A DNA stretch of 64,000 bases from positions 1,240,001 through 1,304,000 of the forward strand of contig NZ_CP014571.1 of the NCBI RefSeq assembly GCF_017357425.1, given 5' to 3'. The notes beneath the pieces were generated by a model that saw only the letters and a program-made list of their open reading frames with translations, was not told the origin of the DNA and made no database searches. Source of the stretch: Arthrobacter sp. D5-1. GTDB taxonomy: Bacteria > Actinomycetota > Actinomycetes > Actinomycetales > Micrococcaceae. The stretch's first letter is position 1. Each line of letters begins with the position of its first letter. This document shows positions 42,604 to 52,187 of the stretch, one piece after another. The position numbers and the translations under genes are program-made.

Positions 42604-45600
42604 ATGCCGCTGCCCACGCCGGTTTCACCGGCCGTCACGTCCCCACCCATCATCACCCCAAGCAACAGGACAACAGGCCACCCGGAGGTGGAATGTGGCC
42701 TGGGGGCATGGGACAAGCTGCTCTATGGAAACCACCGATTCGTCGTGGAAGTTGTGGAAGCCCCCCACGGCGCGGGTCAGGCCCACAGGGTGGTCCTCCC
42801 ATGGCGTCGACAGGACAAGGACCCGGCGTCGGTGGACGTCATCGTCGTCTCGGAAAGGACCGGTTCCAGGGTCCGGAACGTGATCGTGGAAGTGGCCACC
42901 CGTGAGTCCGGAAGCATCGTTTTCGAAGCGATCGACGGCCACGGGATTTATTTCTTCTATTACTTGCCTTACGCCATGCTGGGGAAGCCCCACTACCCCC
43001 AAGCTGAGTACCTCCCGCATCGTCCATCGGCAGAGCCTGGGTGGGCCGCCGGCGTCGTGCCTTCACCGTGGTGGCAGGCGGCTGACGCCGAACATCCGGA
43101 CAACGAACTACCCCAGGCAACCGTCCTCCGCTATGAAGCCGCCAGCGGACGCGACTCCTTCGCTCCGATGAACTTCACGGCCCGGGCGGACGAGGTGGAA
43201 GTACTCAACACCAGACATGCGGGCGAGGCTTTCCTGCTTTTCCCCGAGGACCGGCTGAATCCGGTCTCCATGCAAGGGGATCTGCCGGCGCATTGGGTCA
43301 TCAATGGACCGCAGCGGAGCTTCCACGCGAGTGCAGAACCGGGGGAGGACTACGTGGTCCAGGTGGGCCTCTACTCGCTGGAGGATCTGCACGGCGTGAG
43401 GGTCGACGTCAACTCGTCGGCCGGCGGTCATTGCCTCAACACCGATGGCGTAGACCGTCTTGGGAAGCCGTGGCACACCAGCCTGGCTGTTCCGGCCGGA
43501 CAGGTGCAGGCGCTGTATGTGATTCTGCCGGTCCCCCAGGAAAGAGCCGGAACCACTCTGGAAGCGTTGCTGAGGGTCACTGCCGCCGGCCAAGCGGCCC
43601 AAGAGGTTGAGGTCAGGCTGGACGTGGCCGCCGACAGCGGTGCGGACCCGGCGGTTGCCGCCGGCGGCTTCGGCGATCCCCGTTTGCTGCGCCGCTTGGC
43701 GTGGCTGGATTCGCGGGTGGCCCAGGATGCGGAGCTCGTCAGCCCTTTCACGGCCATCACGCTGGACCAATCCAGCAGGACGCTGGGGATTCTGGGCAGG
43801 TCCCTGCGGTTGGCGGAGTCGGGACTCCCTGCGCAGGTGACGTCGACCTTCACCGCCGCCGTGACCGCAACGGACGGTCCCGACGTCGAGCTCTTCAGTG
43901 GCCCGATACGCCTGGACGTCGACGGCATCGAATGGAGCCATGCACCCATAACCTTCACAGTGGAAGGGCCGGCGCGGATCTCGTGGCGATCCACGTGGAC
44001 GGGGCTGAAGGAGGCCAAGGCCGTGTTGGCTCTGGAGCTGAACGGCGTGCTCGACGCCGAAGGAGCGGTTTCGTACTCGCTGCGGCTCAGTCCCGGGGGA
44101 ACCACGGACGTGAACGACGTCGGCCTGCAGCTTGAGTTTCAAGAGGCTGCGGTTCCGCTCGCGATGGGCCTGGGACTTCCCGGCGGGCGGCGTCCGGAGT
44201 CCTTGGACTGGACGTGGGACGTGGCGACGAAGAACCAGGATGCGCTATGGCTCGGGAACGTGAACGTGGGGATACAGGTGGCCCTTCGGGATGGGAGCTA
44301 CGAGCGGCCTCTGAACACCAATTTCTACCGGGAAAAGCCGTTGGTGGAACCGGTGTCCTGGGCCAATCGGCAGGAGGCAGGCGGCGAAAGCACAGTCCGC
44401 GGCGGGGTCACCCTCCGGACCGGCGGGGGCTGCGTGACACTGAACGCCTTCAGCGGCGCCCGGACGCTCGCGGCGACCGAGCCACTGGACTTCAACTTTC
44501 GCCTGCTCCTGACACCGTTCAAACCACTCCAACCCGGCCGCCACTTGGCCAAGCGCTACTTCCATCAGCCTGCGGCCCCCGCGGACATCTCAGCTGCCGG
44601 AGCCACGGTAGTCAACGTCCACCACGCCACGGCACCGGCGCCCTATATCAACGACCCCCTGCTGACTGCGGACCCGCTGCGGAAGTACATCGACGAATGC
44701 CACCGGCACGGACTGAAAGCCAAGGTGTACAACACGGTCCGTGAGCTCACGTTCCACAGCCCGGAGTTATTGCCGCTGCTGCAACTGGACCACGAGATCT
44801 TCAGCGACGGCCGGGGCAAGGGACACATCTGGCTCCAGGAGCATGCCGGGAACGGCTACGTGTCCGCCTGGTTCGCTCCTGATGTGAAGGACATCGCAGT
44901 GGTGACCACGGGTGAGTCCCGGTGGGAGAACTTCTATGTTCGCAGCTTGCAGGAGCTGGCCAGCGGGGAAGATGGGATCGACGGCATCTATCTTGACGAC
45001 ATTGCCTACGACCGCCACGCGATGCTTCGGGTCCGCAAGGTCCTGGAGAGGGCCTGCCACGCCCGGGGCGTTGACGGTCCCGAGATAGACCTTCACTCGG
45101 CAAACCAGTTCACGGCGCACGACGGGTACGCGTCCTCGGCCAATCTGTACATGGAGCAGCTTCCCTATGTGGACAGGCTCTGGCTGGGGGAGTATTTCGA
45201 CTATGACTCCACCGATCCCGAGTATTGGCTGGTGGAACTGTCCGGCATTCCGTTCGGGCTTATGGGCGAGATGTTGGAAGGCGGCGGCAATCCGTGGCGG
45301 GGAATGGTGTTCGGCATGACCGGCCGGGCGCCCGCCGTCGACAACCGGCCGCTCTGGGAGTTCTGGGCCGAAACCGGGCTGGAGCACGCCCACATGCAGG
45401 GGTTCTGGGACCCGCAATCACCCGTGCGGTCCAGCCATCCGGACATCCGGGCCACCACCTGGCTCACGGAACGCGGAATGGTGGTGGCGCTGGCTTCCTG
45501 GGCCAGGCACACTGAACACGTGAGGTTGCTGTGCGACGACGTCGCTGCCGCCACCAGCCGCATCATCGCCCCGGCGATCCCCGGTTTCCAACCCGCCGCG

Positions 45601-45669
45601 AGCTATGCGCCCGGCGATTCCATCACACTTGATCCGCAGCGCGGCCTCCTCCTCACGATCGGATACTGA
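42604..45669 (+). CDS. Glycoside-hydrolase-like protein (DUF6067 type)
   Basis: A 1021-aa protein of beta-rich domains (about 1-560), then a TIM-barrel-like domain (about 640-900). The barrel shows strands and turns as in GH123/DUF6067 proteins: INDPLLTADPLRKYIDECH, then GLKAKVYNTVRELTFHS, then GIDGIYLDDIAYDR, where the Asp-Asp pair is a candidate for catalysis, and MEQLPYVDRLWLGEYFDYD. No signal peptide is present, so it acts inside the cell on imported sugars or not as a secreted hydrolase. ATG 42604 has AGGAG at eight bases. The next gene begins 1 bp after its stop. The substrate is unknown. Confidence 0.75.
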   Translation: MPLPTPVSPAVTSPPIITPSNRTTGHPEVECGLGAWDKLLYGNHRFVVEVVEAPHGAGQAHRVVLPWRRQDKDPASVDVIVVSERTGSRVRNVIVEVATRESGSIVFEAIDGHGIYFFYYLPYAMLGKPHYPQAEYLPHRPSAEPGWAAGVVPSPWWQAADAEHPDNELPQATVLRYEAASGRDSFAPMNFTARADEVEVLNTRHAGEAFLLFPEDRLNPVSMQGDLPAHWVINGPQRSFHASAEPGEDYVVQVGLYSLEDLHGVRVDVNSSAGGHCLNTDGVDRLGKPWHTSLAVPAGQVQALYVILPVPQERAGTTLEALLRVTAAGQAAQEVEVRLDVAADSGADPAVAAGGFGDPRLLRRLAWLDSRVAQDAELVSPFTAITLDQSSRTLGILGRSLRLAESGLPAQVTSTFTAAVTATDGPDVELFSGPIRLDVDGIEWSHAPITFTVEGPARISWRSTWTGLKEAKAVLALELNGVLDAEGAVSYSLRLSPGGTTDVNDVGLQLEFQEAAVPLAMGLGLPGGRRPESLDWTWDVATKNQDALWLGNVNVGIQVALRDGSYERPLNTNFYREKPLVEPVSWANRQEAGGESTVRGGVTLRTGGGCVTLNAFSGARTLAATEPLDFNFRLLLTPFKPLQPGRHLAKRYFHQPAAPADISAAGATVVNVHHATAPAPYINDPLLTADPLRKYIDECHRHGLKAKVYNTVRELTFHSPELLPLLQLDHEIFSDGRGKGHIWLQEHAGNGYVSAWFAPDVKDIAVVTTGESRWENFYVRSLQELASGEDGIDGIYLDDIAYDRHAMLRVRKVLERACHARGVDGPEIDLHSANQFTAHDGYASSANLYMEQLPYVDRLWLGEYFDYDSTDPEYWLVELSGIPFGLMGEMLEGGGNPWRGMVFGMTGRAPAVDNRPLWEFWAETGLEHAHMQGFWDPQSPVRSSHPDIRATTWLTERGMVVALASWARHTEHVRLLCDDVAAATSRIIAPAIPGFQPAASYAPGDSITLDPQRGLLLTIGY

Positions 45670-45670
45670 C

Positions 45671-47605
45671 GTGGACACCACCACCAGCTCGAACCTCACC
45701 GTCACCACCATTTCCCTGACCATGGCCGAGCTCGGTCCGCTCAACCCGTTGCCCGTGGTAGCCGCCGAGCTTGACCAGCCCTACACCGTGGGCGAAGGAG
45801 TATCGGAGGAACTCCAAGCGTCGGCCCGCTACGGTGTGGTGCCCAACATTTACCCGTATCTCATGCAGGACGGGTACAGTCGCGAGGCGGCACCCCGGGA
45901 GGTTCCCGCCGTCGTGCTGGAAAACAGCAAGCTGAAGGTGACGGTCCTCCCGTCCTTGGGCGGCCGCATCTGGGAACTCTTCGACAAAGCGACCGGCAAG
46001 CAACTCCTCCACACCCACGATGCGCCGCAGCTGGCCAACATCGCGCTGCGCAAGGCATGGTTCGCGGGCGGGCTGGAATGGAACATCGGCACCCGCGGCC
46101 ATTCGCCCACCAGTTGCGATCCGCTGCACACGGCGATCGTGCACACCCCGGACGGAAAACATATCCTGCGCATGTGGGAGTTCGAACGGCTGCGGGAAGT
46201 GGTGTTCCACGTGGACGTGTGGTTGCCGGAGGACTCAGCCGTTCTGTTCGCCGCTGTCAGGCTGCGGAACCCCAATGACTTTGACGTCCCCATGTATTGG
46301 TGGAGCAACGCCGCCATCCCGGAAACGGACCGCACCCGCGTGATCGCGCCGGCGGACGAGGCCTACGGCAGCGACTACACCACGGACATCACCCGCGTCC
46401 GACCCACCGCTCACGAAGGCTATGACGGCACGTGGCTGGTCAACAGTCCGCACGCGGCTGACTTTTTCTTCGACATCGACCCCTCCGAGCGGCGTTGGGT
46501 TGTGGCCGCAGACGACGACGGCGATGGGCTGGCGATGCTGTCAACGGACCTCCTGAGGGGAAAGAAGCTCTTCGTGTGGGGCCAGGGCCAAGGCGGGAAA
46601 CGGTGGCAGGAGTGGTTAAGCCCCGGTGCCGGGCCCTATGCCGAGATCCAGGCTGGGTTGGCCCAGACGCAGTTTGAACACCTGGTGATGCCAGCCGGCG
46701 CGGAGTGGGCGTGGGTAGAGGCGTACGGGAACGGGCATCTGGATCCGGACGCGTCGCATGGCACCGACTGGGACGCCGCGGTGGCACACGCCGGCGAACG
46801 TTTGGAGCAGCTTCTGCCGCACGACGTACTCGAAGCGATGCTGCCCGCAGCCATTGCCGACGCCAACGTCCCACCGTCGACAATGCTGCTGCGCGGCAGC
46901 GGGTGGGGCGTGGTGGAGCGTGCGCGCCGCCTGAAAACAGGCAGGGCGTGGATCGATGAGACCGGAACCCCATTCATGGATGAGAGCGTCACAGGGGAGC
47001 AGGAGCCCTGGCTTGGGCTACTGCAAGGAAAAGCGTTCGACGGCGCGCCCAGCTTCGTCACCGGGGCGGACTGGGAGGAGTTGCTGGCACGGCAGGACAG
47101 CCCTGGCGCGAAACTGCATCTGGCCACCATGAGGCACGCCCGGCAGGACCTGGAGGGTGCGAAGGCTGCCTACAGCGAGGTGCTGGCCACGGACGCCACG
47201 CCGGGGACAAAGGCGCTCGCACATCGTGGGCTGGGATTGGCGCTGCTAGCCGGCGGCCAGGACACGGAAGGGCTCGCCGAGCTCAGGAACGGAGTGGACA
47301 GCGACCCTTCAAACGCAGCCTTGCTGACCGAAGCCGTCACCCTCAGCATCCGGCACGGTGACCCGGCCATGGCGCTGGAACTGAGTGCATCGGCGCCCAA
47401 GGAGGGGACCGGCGTCGGACGTTTGCGGTTCCTGAGGGCCTTGGCGCTTGCACGAACCAGAAATTCGGGGGAGGCGGCCGCGATCCTGCGTGAGGGCGTG
47501 GAGATTCCGGACCTACGTGAAGGTGAAGACGCCATCGCGGCCCTGTGGGAAGAAGTCTGCCCGGACCAGCCTGTTCCGGCTCCTTACCAATTCGGGATGC
47601 ACTGA
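45671..47605 (+). CDS. DUF5107 domain protein with TPR-like C-terminus
   Basis: A 644-aa protein. Residues about 60-370 are the DUF5107 beta-sandwich (LENSKLKVTVLPSLGGRIWE, FAGGLEWNIGTRGHSP, PMYWWSNAAIPE), which resembles galactose-mutarotase-type folds. Residues about 480-630 are helical repeats (AHRGLGLALLAGGQDTEGLAE), probably TPR. DUF5107 proteins accompany sugar-degradation operons; their reaction is unknown. The start is GTG 45671, one base after the preceding stop, which implies coupling; ATG 45722 is an alternative. Confidence 0.82.
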   Translation: MDTTTSSNLTVTTISLTMAELGPLNPLPVVAAELDQPYTVGEGVSEELQASARYGVVPNIYPYLMQDGYSREAAPREVPAVVLENSKLKVTVLPSLGGRIWELFDKATGKQLLHTHDAPQLANIALRKAWFAGGLEWNIGTRGHSPTSCDPLHTAIVHTPDGKHILRMWEFERLREVVFHVDVWLPEDSAVLFAAVRLRNPNDFDVPMYWWSNAAIPETDRTRVIAPADEAYGSDYTTDITRVRPTAHEGYDGTWLVNSPHAADFFFDIDPSERRWVVAADDDGDGLAMLSTDLLRGKKLFVWGQGQGGKRWQEWLSPGAGPYAEIQAGLAQTQFEHLVMPAGAEWAWVEAYGNGHLDPDASHGTDWDAAVAHAGERLEQLLPHDVLEAMLPAAIADANVPPSTMLLRGSGWGVVERARRLKTGRAWIDETGTPFMDESVTGEQEPWLGLLQGKAFDGAPSFVTGADWEELLARQDSPGAKLHLATMRHARQDLEGAKAAYSEVLATDATPGTKALAHRGLGLALLAGGQDTEGLAELRNGVDSDPSNAALLTEAVTLSIRHGDPAMALELSASAPKEGTGVGRLRFLRALALARTRNSGEAAAILREGVEIPDLREGEDAIAALWEEVCPDQPVPAPYQFGMH

Positions 47606-47693
47606 CCCCTGCCCCGGTGTGGCCTCCCGCACATCCGGGTCAATGTCTGAAAGCGTGTTCTGGACGAATCAGCGACGACGAACGGAGCACGGA

Positions 47694-48296
47694 TTGATCC
47701 CCGAAATACCAGGACTGCCGCAGATGGAGTGGACGTCTTCGCCTGGACACGTGAGCTACGACGAGGCGGAGGGGACGCTGACGCTCACGGCAGCTCCCGG
47801 CGTCGATTGGACCAACGATTCCCTGGGCGGGGAGCCGCAGCATGCGGCCACGGCGCTGGGCTTCAGGGCGCCGGCGGCTTTCTCGCTCTCGGCCCGGGTT
47901 CTGGTGGCCTCGCCCAGGACAACGTTCGACGCCGGCGTGTTGACGTTGTGGGCGGACAGCGATCACTGGGCCAAGCTCTGCTTCGAGTACTCGCCGCAAG
48001 GGGAAGCCATGGTGGTCAGCGTGGTCACCAACGGATATTCCGACGATTCCAACGGCCCGCTGGTTACGGCGCCTTGGATCTATTTGCGGGTCAGCAGGGT
48101 TGGTCCAGCGTGGGCGTTCCACTCATCAGCCGATGGCAGGGAATGGTCCTTTGTCCGCCTGTTCAGGTTGGATTCGGACAAACCCGTGCACGTCGGGTTC
48201 ATGTCGCAGGCGCCCATGGGAGAGAGCTGCGAGGCGCGTTTTGACGCCATCGAATGGACGGAAGAACCTCCGGCAGATTTGCGCGACGGAAGTTAG
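47694..48296 (+). CDS. DUF1349 family protein (concanavalin-like fold)
   Basis: A 200-aa protein with the DUF1349 pattern: LTAAPGVDWTNDSLGG, then FDAGVLTLWADSDHWAKLCFE, then WIYLRVSRVG and SSADGREWSFVRLF. The fold is a jelly-roll that may bind carbohydrate. TTG 47694 with GGAG at seven bases gives the usual family length; ATG 47643 would add 17 residues. It lies 88 bp after the DUF5107 gene and is likely part of the same operon. Confidence 0.85.
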   Translation: MIPEIPGLPQMEWTSSPGHVSYDEAEGTLTLTAAPGVDWTNDSLGGEPQHAATALGFRAPAAFSLSARVLVASPRTTFDAGVLTLWADSDHWAKLCFEYSPQGEAMVVSVVTNGYSDDSNGPLVTAPWIYLRVSRVGPAWAFHSSADGREWSFVRLFRLDSDKPVHVGFMSQAPMGESCEARFDAIEWTEEPPADLRDGS

Positions 48297-48369
48297 CCCG
48301 GGTCAAACGGGTGGAGCGGCTGCCTGTGGATATCCAGATGCTTGGGTAAACCAAACAAGGTAAGTTGGC

Positions 48370-50604
48370 ATGGTGATTCCCTCCGTGAAACCTGCCATTG
48401 ACCGCGCCCCCGGAGTCTCCAAGGAGATCGAGGACGCGGCCTGGTATGTGCTCGGTCCGGCGCTGCAGGGGAGACCTTCGGCGCTGGACGGCCGGACACT
48501 GACGTGGACAGCGGATGCCGCCGGTGAGCTGCTGGAACGGCTTGAGCGTGGGGTGGAAGATTCCAAAGCTCCCATGATGACCAATCTTCGGCAGAACCTG
48601 GAAGGCGCGTCGCGTGAGGCCAAGTTGCTGGCTGTGGAATTGCTGTTCCTGCAGTCGCTGCCGCTCGCGCACGAGGTCAAGTCCCTCAGGGTGAAGCGTG
48701 CCCGTGTTGCCGAGGCCGCGTCCTGGGTTGAGCCGGCCATTGAGCTGCCTGAAGAACTCTACGAGGGCATGACGGACCATGGAGTCATCCGTGACCGTAC
48801 GGCGGAGTTCAACTGGACCATCTGGGATCACTTGAAGTGGCTGTGCCGCTTTGTGGCCCACGTGGACCGCCAGAGCACAGCCACCATTAATCAGGCTCTT
48901 GAGGACCCGCTGAAGTTCCACGAACTCGCAGCCGCAACACCCGAAGACCAACCTGCCCTGCGCCGCAGCATCGAGTACCTGGTGTGGCCCAGTTATTTTG
49001 AGCCCGTGGTGGCCGATGTAGAGCGCCAGGAGATCCGGGACGCCTTTGCTTCGCTCGTGGGCGGAGCCAAGGGTGACTCGGACGAGGACATCACCGCGGA
49101 TATCCACCGCATCCGCCTGCACCTGGACGAACAAGCCGGGCAGCGCATCGACTGGTACGCCCGCCAACTGGTGAGCCAATGGCGCAAAGTGGGAGATCCA
49201 GGTCGTCGCTCCTGGCTCCTGCGCACCCATCACGATAATGCGGACCTCTTGGCTGCCTGGGTAGCCGAAGAGAAGGCCACCTTGGATGTGGAACACCTGC
49301 GGACCCTGACGGCAGGCGTTACTGCAGGCGTGGTCCAGCACGCCGTGGACGAGGACTACAAACACCTTGGCTATGTGGAACGCGAGGATACCAAGACCGC
49401 CGTCTTTGCCTTCCTGACGGTGATGAAACCGGGCGATCTCACGCTCTACCAGCATGCGGGCAGGGTCCGGGTTGGCGTTGTCCTGGGCGAGCCCGAACAC
49501 CACGAGGACAACCGCCGCATCCGCCGCAAGGTCCGCTGGTTCGATGACAGTTACGCCATCCCCGAACTTCCGCGGCATGCCCAGCGTCAACTGTCCACAC
49601 CCGGGATCCTGGTGGATGTCACCAGGGTCATCCAGGCCCTGCAGGAACTGCTCCCGGTAGAAGCCGAAACCGACGGCGAGGACGAGGCCCCGCCCACCGC
49701 CGTCGTCGAGGTTGTCCAACAAGGTTTCCGGCCCCTGACCGAAGAGTTTGCAGCGTCCCTGCACATGGACCTCGAACCCCTCGAGGAGATCGCGGAGCTG
49801 CTGGAGGAGAACCGGCAGTTGGTTCTCTATGGTCCTCCGGGAACCGGTAAGACGTACCTCGCCAAACACCTTGCCGCCGAGCTCGCGGGCGATCACACCG
49901 ATGAACGGGTGAAGCTGGTCCAGTTCCACCCGTCGTATGCCTACGAGGACTTCTTCGAGGGCTACCGCCCGGACAAGACCGACGACGGCCAGGTCTCCTT
50001 CAAGCTCGTGGCGGGACCCTTGCGCCGGCTCGCGGAGGAAGCCGCCAAACCGGAAAACGCGCATAAGCCGTACTTCCTCATCATCGACGAAATGAACCGC
50101 GCCAACCTGGCCAAGGTTTTCGGTGAGCTGTACTTCCTGCTTGAGTACCGGGACGACCGGATTTACCTGCAATACAGCCCCAATGAGCCGTTCAGCTTGC
50201 CTGACAACCTCTACATCATCGGCACCATGAACACCGCTGACCGTTCCATCGCCATGATGGATGCGGCCATCCGCCGCCGTTTCGCGTTCATCGAGCTGCA
50301 CCCCAAGGAGGAACCGATCCGCGGCACGTTGCGCCGGTTCCTAGAAGCGCGGGGGCTGGACACGCTCAACGCGGACCTGCTGGATGCGCTCAACGACGCG
50401 ATTGACGACTGGGACCGGGACCTGATGATCGGGCCGTCGTATTTCATGAAGAACGCCGCCCAGAACCCCACGGGCCTGCGCCGGATCTGGAAATACGAGC
50501 TCATGCCGCTGTTGGAAGAGCACTACCACGGGCAACTGAACCGGGCACAGCTGGAGGAGCGCTTCGGCCTGGACCAGCTGCTGGGACGTCTTGCAGCCCG
50601 CTAA
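48370..50604 (+). CDS. mcrB: McrB-like AAA+ NTPase of a type IV restriction system
   Basis: A 744-aa motor subunit. Its AAA+ domain has Walker A GPPGTGKT (about 487), Walker B IIDEMNRANL (about 568) and MNTADRSIAMMDAAIRRRF (about 619), the hallmark of McrB. McrB with McrC cuts DNA that carries modified cytosine. The N-terminal about 480 residues are far longer than in E. coli McrB. They include GDLTLYQHAGRVRVGVVLGE followed by RRIRRKVRWFDDSYAIPELP (about 355-410), reminiscent of PUA/EVE-like modified-base readers. Downstream mcrC overlaps by 14 bp. A TAAGTT box ends three bases before the ATG, so GTG 48373 could be the true leaderless start. Confidence 0.9.
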   Translation: MVIPSVKPAIDRAPGVSKEIEDAAWYVLGPALQGRPSALDGRTLTWTADAAGELLERLERGVEDSKAPMMTNLRQNLEGASREAKLLAVELLFLQSLPLAHEVKSLRVKRARVAEAASWVEPAIELPEELYEGMTDHGVIRDRTAEFNWTIWDHLKWLCRFVAHVDRQSTATINQALEDPLKFHELAAATPEDQPALRRSIEYLVWPSYFEPVVADVERQEIRDAFASLVGGAKGDSDEDITADIHRIRLHLDEQAGQRIDWYARQLVSQWRKVGDPGRRSWLLRTHHDNADLLAAWVAEEKATLDVEHLRTLTAGVTAGVVQHAVDEDYKHLGYVEREDTKTAVFAFLTVMKPGDLTLYQHAGRVRVGVVLGEPEHHEDNRRIRRKVRWFDDSYAIPELPRHAQRQLSTPGILVDVTRVIQALQELLPVEAETDGEDEAPPTAVVEVVQQGFRPLTEEFAASLHMDLEPLEEIAELLEENRQLVLYGPPGTGKTYLAKHLAAELAGDHTDERVKLVQFHPSYAYEDFFEGYRPDKTDDGQVSFKLVAGPLRRLAEEAAKPENAHKPYFLIIDEMNRANLAKVFGELYFLLEYRDDRIYLQYSPNEPFSLPDNLYIIGTMNTADRSIAMMDAAIRRRFAFIELHPKEEPIRGTLRRFLEARGLDTLNADLLDALNDAIDDWDRDLMIGPSYFMKNAAQNPTGLRRIWKYELMPLLEEHYHGQLNRAQLEERFGLDQLLGRLAAR

Positions 50605-51904
50605 GGCCATCCCGCCGCGGCCGGGCCGGGCGCCCGCCAGCGCCGCCCGGCTCACCAGCGCGGGCCGGATCACCGCGGGCCCCCGGCACATCGTCCTGGA
50701 CGAGCTCTCCGGAGGCGTGGTGGATAAGCTCGACCCCCAGTCGGCGGCATTCATCAATACCAGCGGCCTGGCGAAGACCTCGCCCATGGGCATGGGCCTG
50801 TACCGGATTGAGCCGGTGGGCAAAGTGGGTTCGGTGCGGACTGCCGCGGTGCAGTTGGAAGTCCGGCCCAAGGATCGCCTTGGCCTGAGCCGGTTGCTGT
50901 TCCTGCTCAGCTACGCCGGTGAACAGGGCTTCCGGGACCATTCAGTGGAGGCCGTGGAACACCCGGATTTGTGGAGTGCCCTGTCGGAATCGCTGGCTCA
51001 GTTGGCGGACAGGGCCCTCAGCCGCGGCGTCCTGCAGGGCTACCTGACAGTGGAAGAGTCACTGCGGACCGTGAAAGGCCGGATCCGGATCTCTGACCAG
51101 ATCTCCCGCCGGCCCGGAATGATGGTGCCGCTGGAAGTCTCCTACGACGAATTTACCGAGGACATCGCTGAGAACCGCATCCTCCGGGCTGCCTTGGAAA
51201 GGATGGGTAAGGTTCCCGGTGTCCGGCCCGACGTCCTGAGCCGCTTGCGGCAGCTCAAAGGAAAGCTCGACGCCGTCACCCGGCTTCAGTCCGGTGCGCC
51301 GCTGCCGGCGTGGCGGGCCAGCCGGATGAATCTCAGATACCACGCTGTGCTGCGCCTGTCCGAGGTAATCCTCCGCAATGCCTCTGCCGAGGCCGGTGAA
51401 GGCAAGCAGCAGACCGCGTCCTTCGTGGTGGATATGGGCCAGGTGTTTGAGGAATTCGTAGGTGCTGCCTTGCGCGCTGCCATGAGCGCCCACCCGGGTG
51501 AGATGCGGCTCCAGTATGGTGCGCTGCTCAACGAGGCCGTGAATGACTCGGACCGACTGACAGTCCGCCCCGACGCCGTCCATTTCCTGGGCGGCCGTCC
51601 GGTGGTGGTTTACGACTCCAAATACAAGGCAGCTTCCGACGCCGGTGCCTCGCTCAGTGCCGATCATTACCAGTTGCTGGCGTACTGCACGGCGCTCCGG
51701 GTTCCCACAGCGTGGTTGGTCTACGCCGGTGCAGGGGAAGTGAAGCTGCGGCGCATCCTGAACACGGATATCGACATCGTGGAGTACCCGTTGGACCTGT
51801 CGCTGCCGCCCTCGGAAATTCTGGCTGCGGTGGCTGACCTCGCTGAACAGTCCTGGGGTGAAGTAGTACGCCAGGCTGTGGCGGGTCGGTCGGCGTCGGA
51901 CTAG
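50591..51904 (+). CDS. mcrC: McrC-like nuclease subunit of a type IV restriction system
   Basis: A 437-aa subunit. The N-terminal half has the McrC beta-rich region (AAVQLEVRPKDRLGLSRLLF). The C-terminal PD-(D/E)XK nuclease has RPDAVHFLGGRPVVVYDSKYK, with Asp near 328 and the DxK pair near 341-343. Start TTG 50591 overlaps the end of mcrB by 14 bp, so translation is coupled. No methyltransferase lies beside it, as expected for a system that attacks only modified DNA. Confidence 0.9.
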   Translation: MQPAKAIPPRPGRAPASAARLTSAGRITAGPRHIVLDELSGGVVDKLDPQSAAFINTSGLAKTSPMGMGLYRIEPVGKVGSVRTAAVQLEVRPKDRLGLSRLLFLLSYAGEQGFRDHSVEAVEHPDLWSALSESLAQLADRALSRGVLQGYLTVEESLRTVKGRIRISDQISRRPGMMVPLEVSYDEFTEDIAENRILRAALERMGKVPGVRPDVLSRLRQLKGKLDAVTRLQSGAPLPAWRASRMNLRYHAVLRLSEVILRNASAEAGEGKQQTASFVVDMGQVFEEFVGAALRAAMSAHPGEMRLQYGALLNEAVNDSDRLTVRPDAVHFLGGRPVVVYDSKYKAASDAGASLSADHYQLLAYCTALRVPTAWLVYAGAGEVKLRRILNTDIDIVEYPLDLSLPPSEILAAVADLAEQSWGEVVRQAVAGRSASD

Positions 51905-51940
51905 CCTGAGAGGTAAACCGTTCGGCGATTAGGAGGCACC

Positions 51941-52180
51941 ATGGCCGGCAAGAAATCCTGGCGTGACATGAGCAAGGGCCAACGCATCTCGGTTCTGGCC
52001 AGCGGAGCCCTGAACCTGGCTTTGTTGGTGGCCGCGCAGCGCAGCATCGCCAAGACCCCGGATTCAGACATCAGGGGCAAGAAGGCTGTCTGGCGCGCGG
52101 TGTCGTTCATCAACTTCTTCGGCCCGGTCAGCTACTTCCTGTTCGGCCGCCGACGTGATGCAGCGGGTTTGAAGAACTAA
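51941..52180 (+). CDS. Small membrane protein (PLDc_N-like)
   Basis: A 79-aa protein with a basic N-terminus and two hydrophobic segments (about 20-33 and 53-68). It ends in FFGPVSYFLFGRRRD, the pattern of the short PLDc_N membrane module. The function is unknown. ATG 51941 follows TAGGAGG. Confidence 0.75.
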   Translation: MAGKKSWRDMSKGQRISVLASGALNLALLVAAQRSIAKTPDSDIRGKKAVWRAVSFINFFGPVSYFLFGRRRDAAGLKN

Positions 52181-52187
52181 GAAGGGC

